This document shows positions 63,985 through 64,000 of a stretch of 64,000 nucleotides of DNA, piece by piece (position 1 is the first letter of the stretch; the number at the start of each line of letters is the position of its first letter). Source of the stretch: Bolinopsis microptera (Eukaryota > Ctenophora > Tentaculata > Lobata > Bolinopsidae); the NCBI RefSeq assembly GCF_026151205.1, contig NC_087078.1:19642265-19706264 (forward strand), read 5' to 3'. A program made the translations under genes and the position numbers. The notes under the pieces were generated by a model. That model was not told where the DNA came from, made no database searches, and saw only the letters and a list, made by a program, of their open reading frames with translations.

Positions 63985-64000
63985 TATCGGCACTCGGAAT

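Overview
This is a eukaryotic, almost certainly metazoan, genomic window. Genes are split by introns with standard GT..AG ends. The protein families are animal-type: a rhodopsin-like GPCR, a BTB-BACK protein, an RSKL-type AGC kinase tail and a Myb/SANT-like domain. A run of (TTAGGG)n is present. The AT-rich base composition, the very high load of minisatellites and the mix of LINE, GIY-YIG element, hAT-like, ISL2EU-like and Helitron-like repeats suggest an invertebrate, possibly a non-bilaterian. I cannot name the species. No rRNA, tRNA, CRISPR array or bacterial operon was seen.

Layout. (1) About 1.1-11.4 kb, minus strand: seven phase-compatible exons of an unrecognised, probably extracellular Cys-containing protein. 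Its large intron carries a MITE, a Helitron-like element and a decayed retroelement with a GIY-YIG-type domain. (2) 11.5-24 kb: no convincing gene. It holds a 240-bp GA run, a 289-bp hAT-type MITE with a perfect 8-bp target duplication, a foldback repeat with its tail, a 36-bp minisatellite, and a 3.5-kb inverted-repeat element with interstitial telomeric repeats at its centre, lying inside a 15-bp satellite. (3) About 24-34.2 kb, plus strand: a rhodopsin-like GPCR. TM5-TM7 and a long Lys-rich tail are clear; the TM1-TM4 part is uncertain. (4) 35.5-36.7 kb, minus: two unrecognised exons. (5) 39.9-44.1 kb, minus: a complete eight-exon BTB-BACK gene with one apparent single-base frameshift, a minisatellite in its first intron and another upstream of its ATG. 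(6) 45.5-46.7 kb, plus: terminal exons, one pair resembling a Myb/SANT-like domain. (7) 47-61 kb: gene-poor, with ISL2EU-like MITEs, a 65-bp minisatellite of about 20 copies, an E-box/CRE cluster and LINE remains. (8) 61.8-63.6 kb, minus: the last two exons of an RPS6KC1/RSKL-like kinase whose 5' part lies beyond the window.

The genes look like unrelated neighbours, not a pathway cluster. The main theme is how tandem arrays and mobile elements interact with each other and with exon edges: a triplicated splice acceptor, a duplicated splice donor, and elements sitting inside satellites. All exon calls come from reading splice sites, phase and translation by eye; no database or RNA evidence was available.
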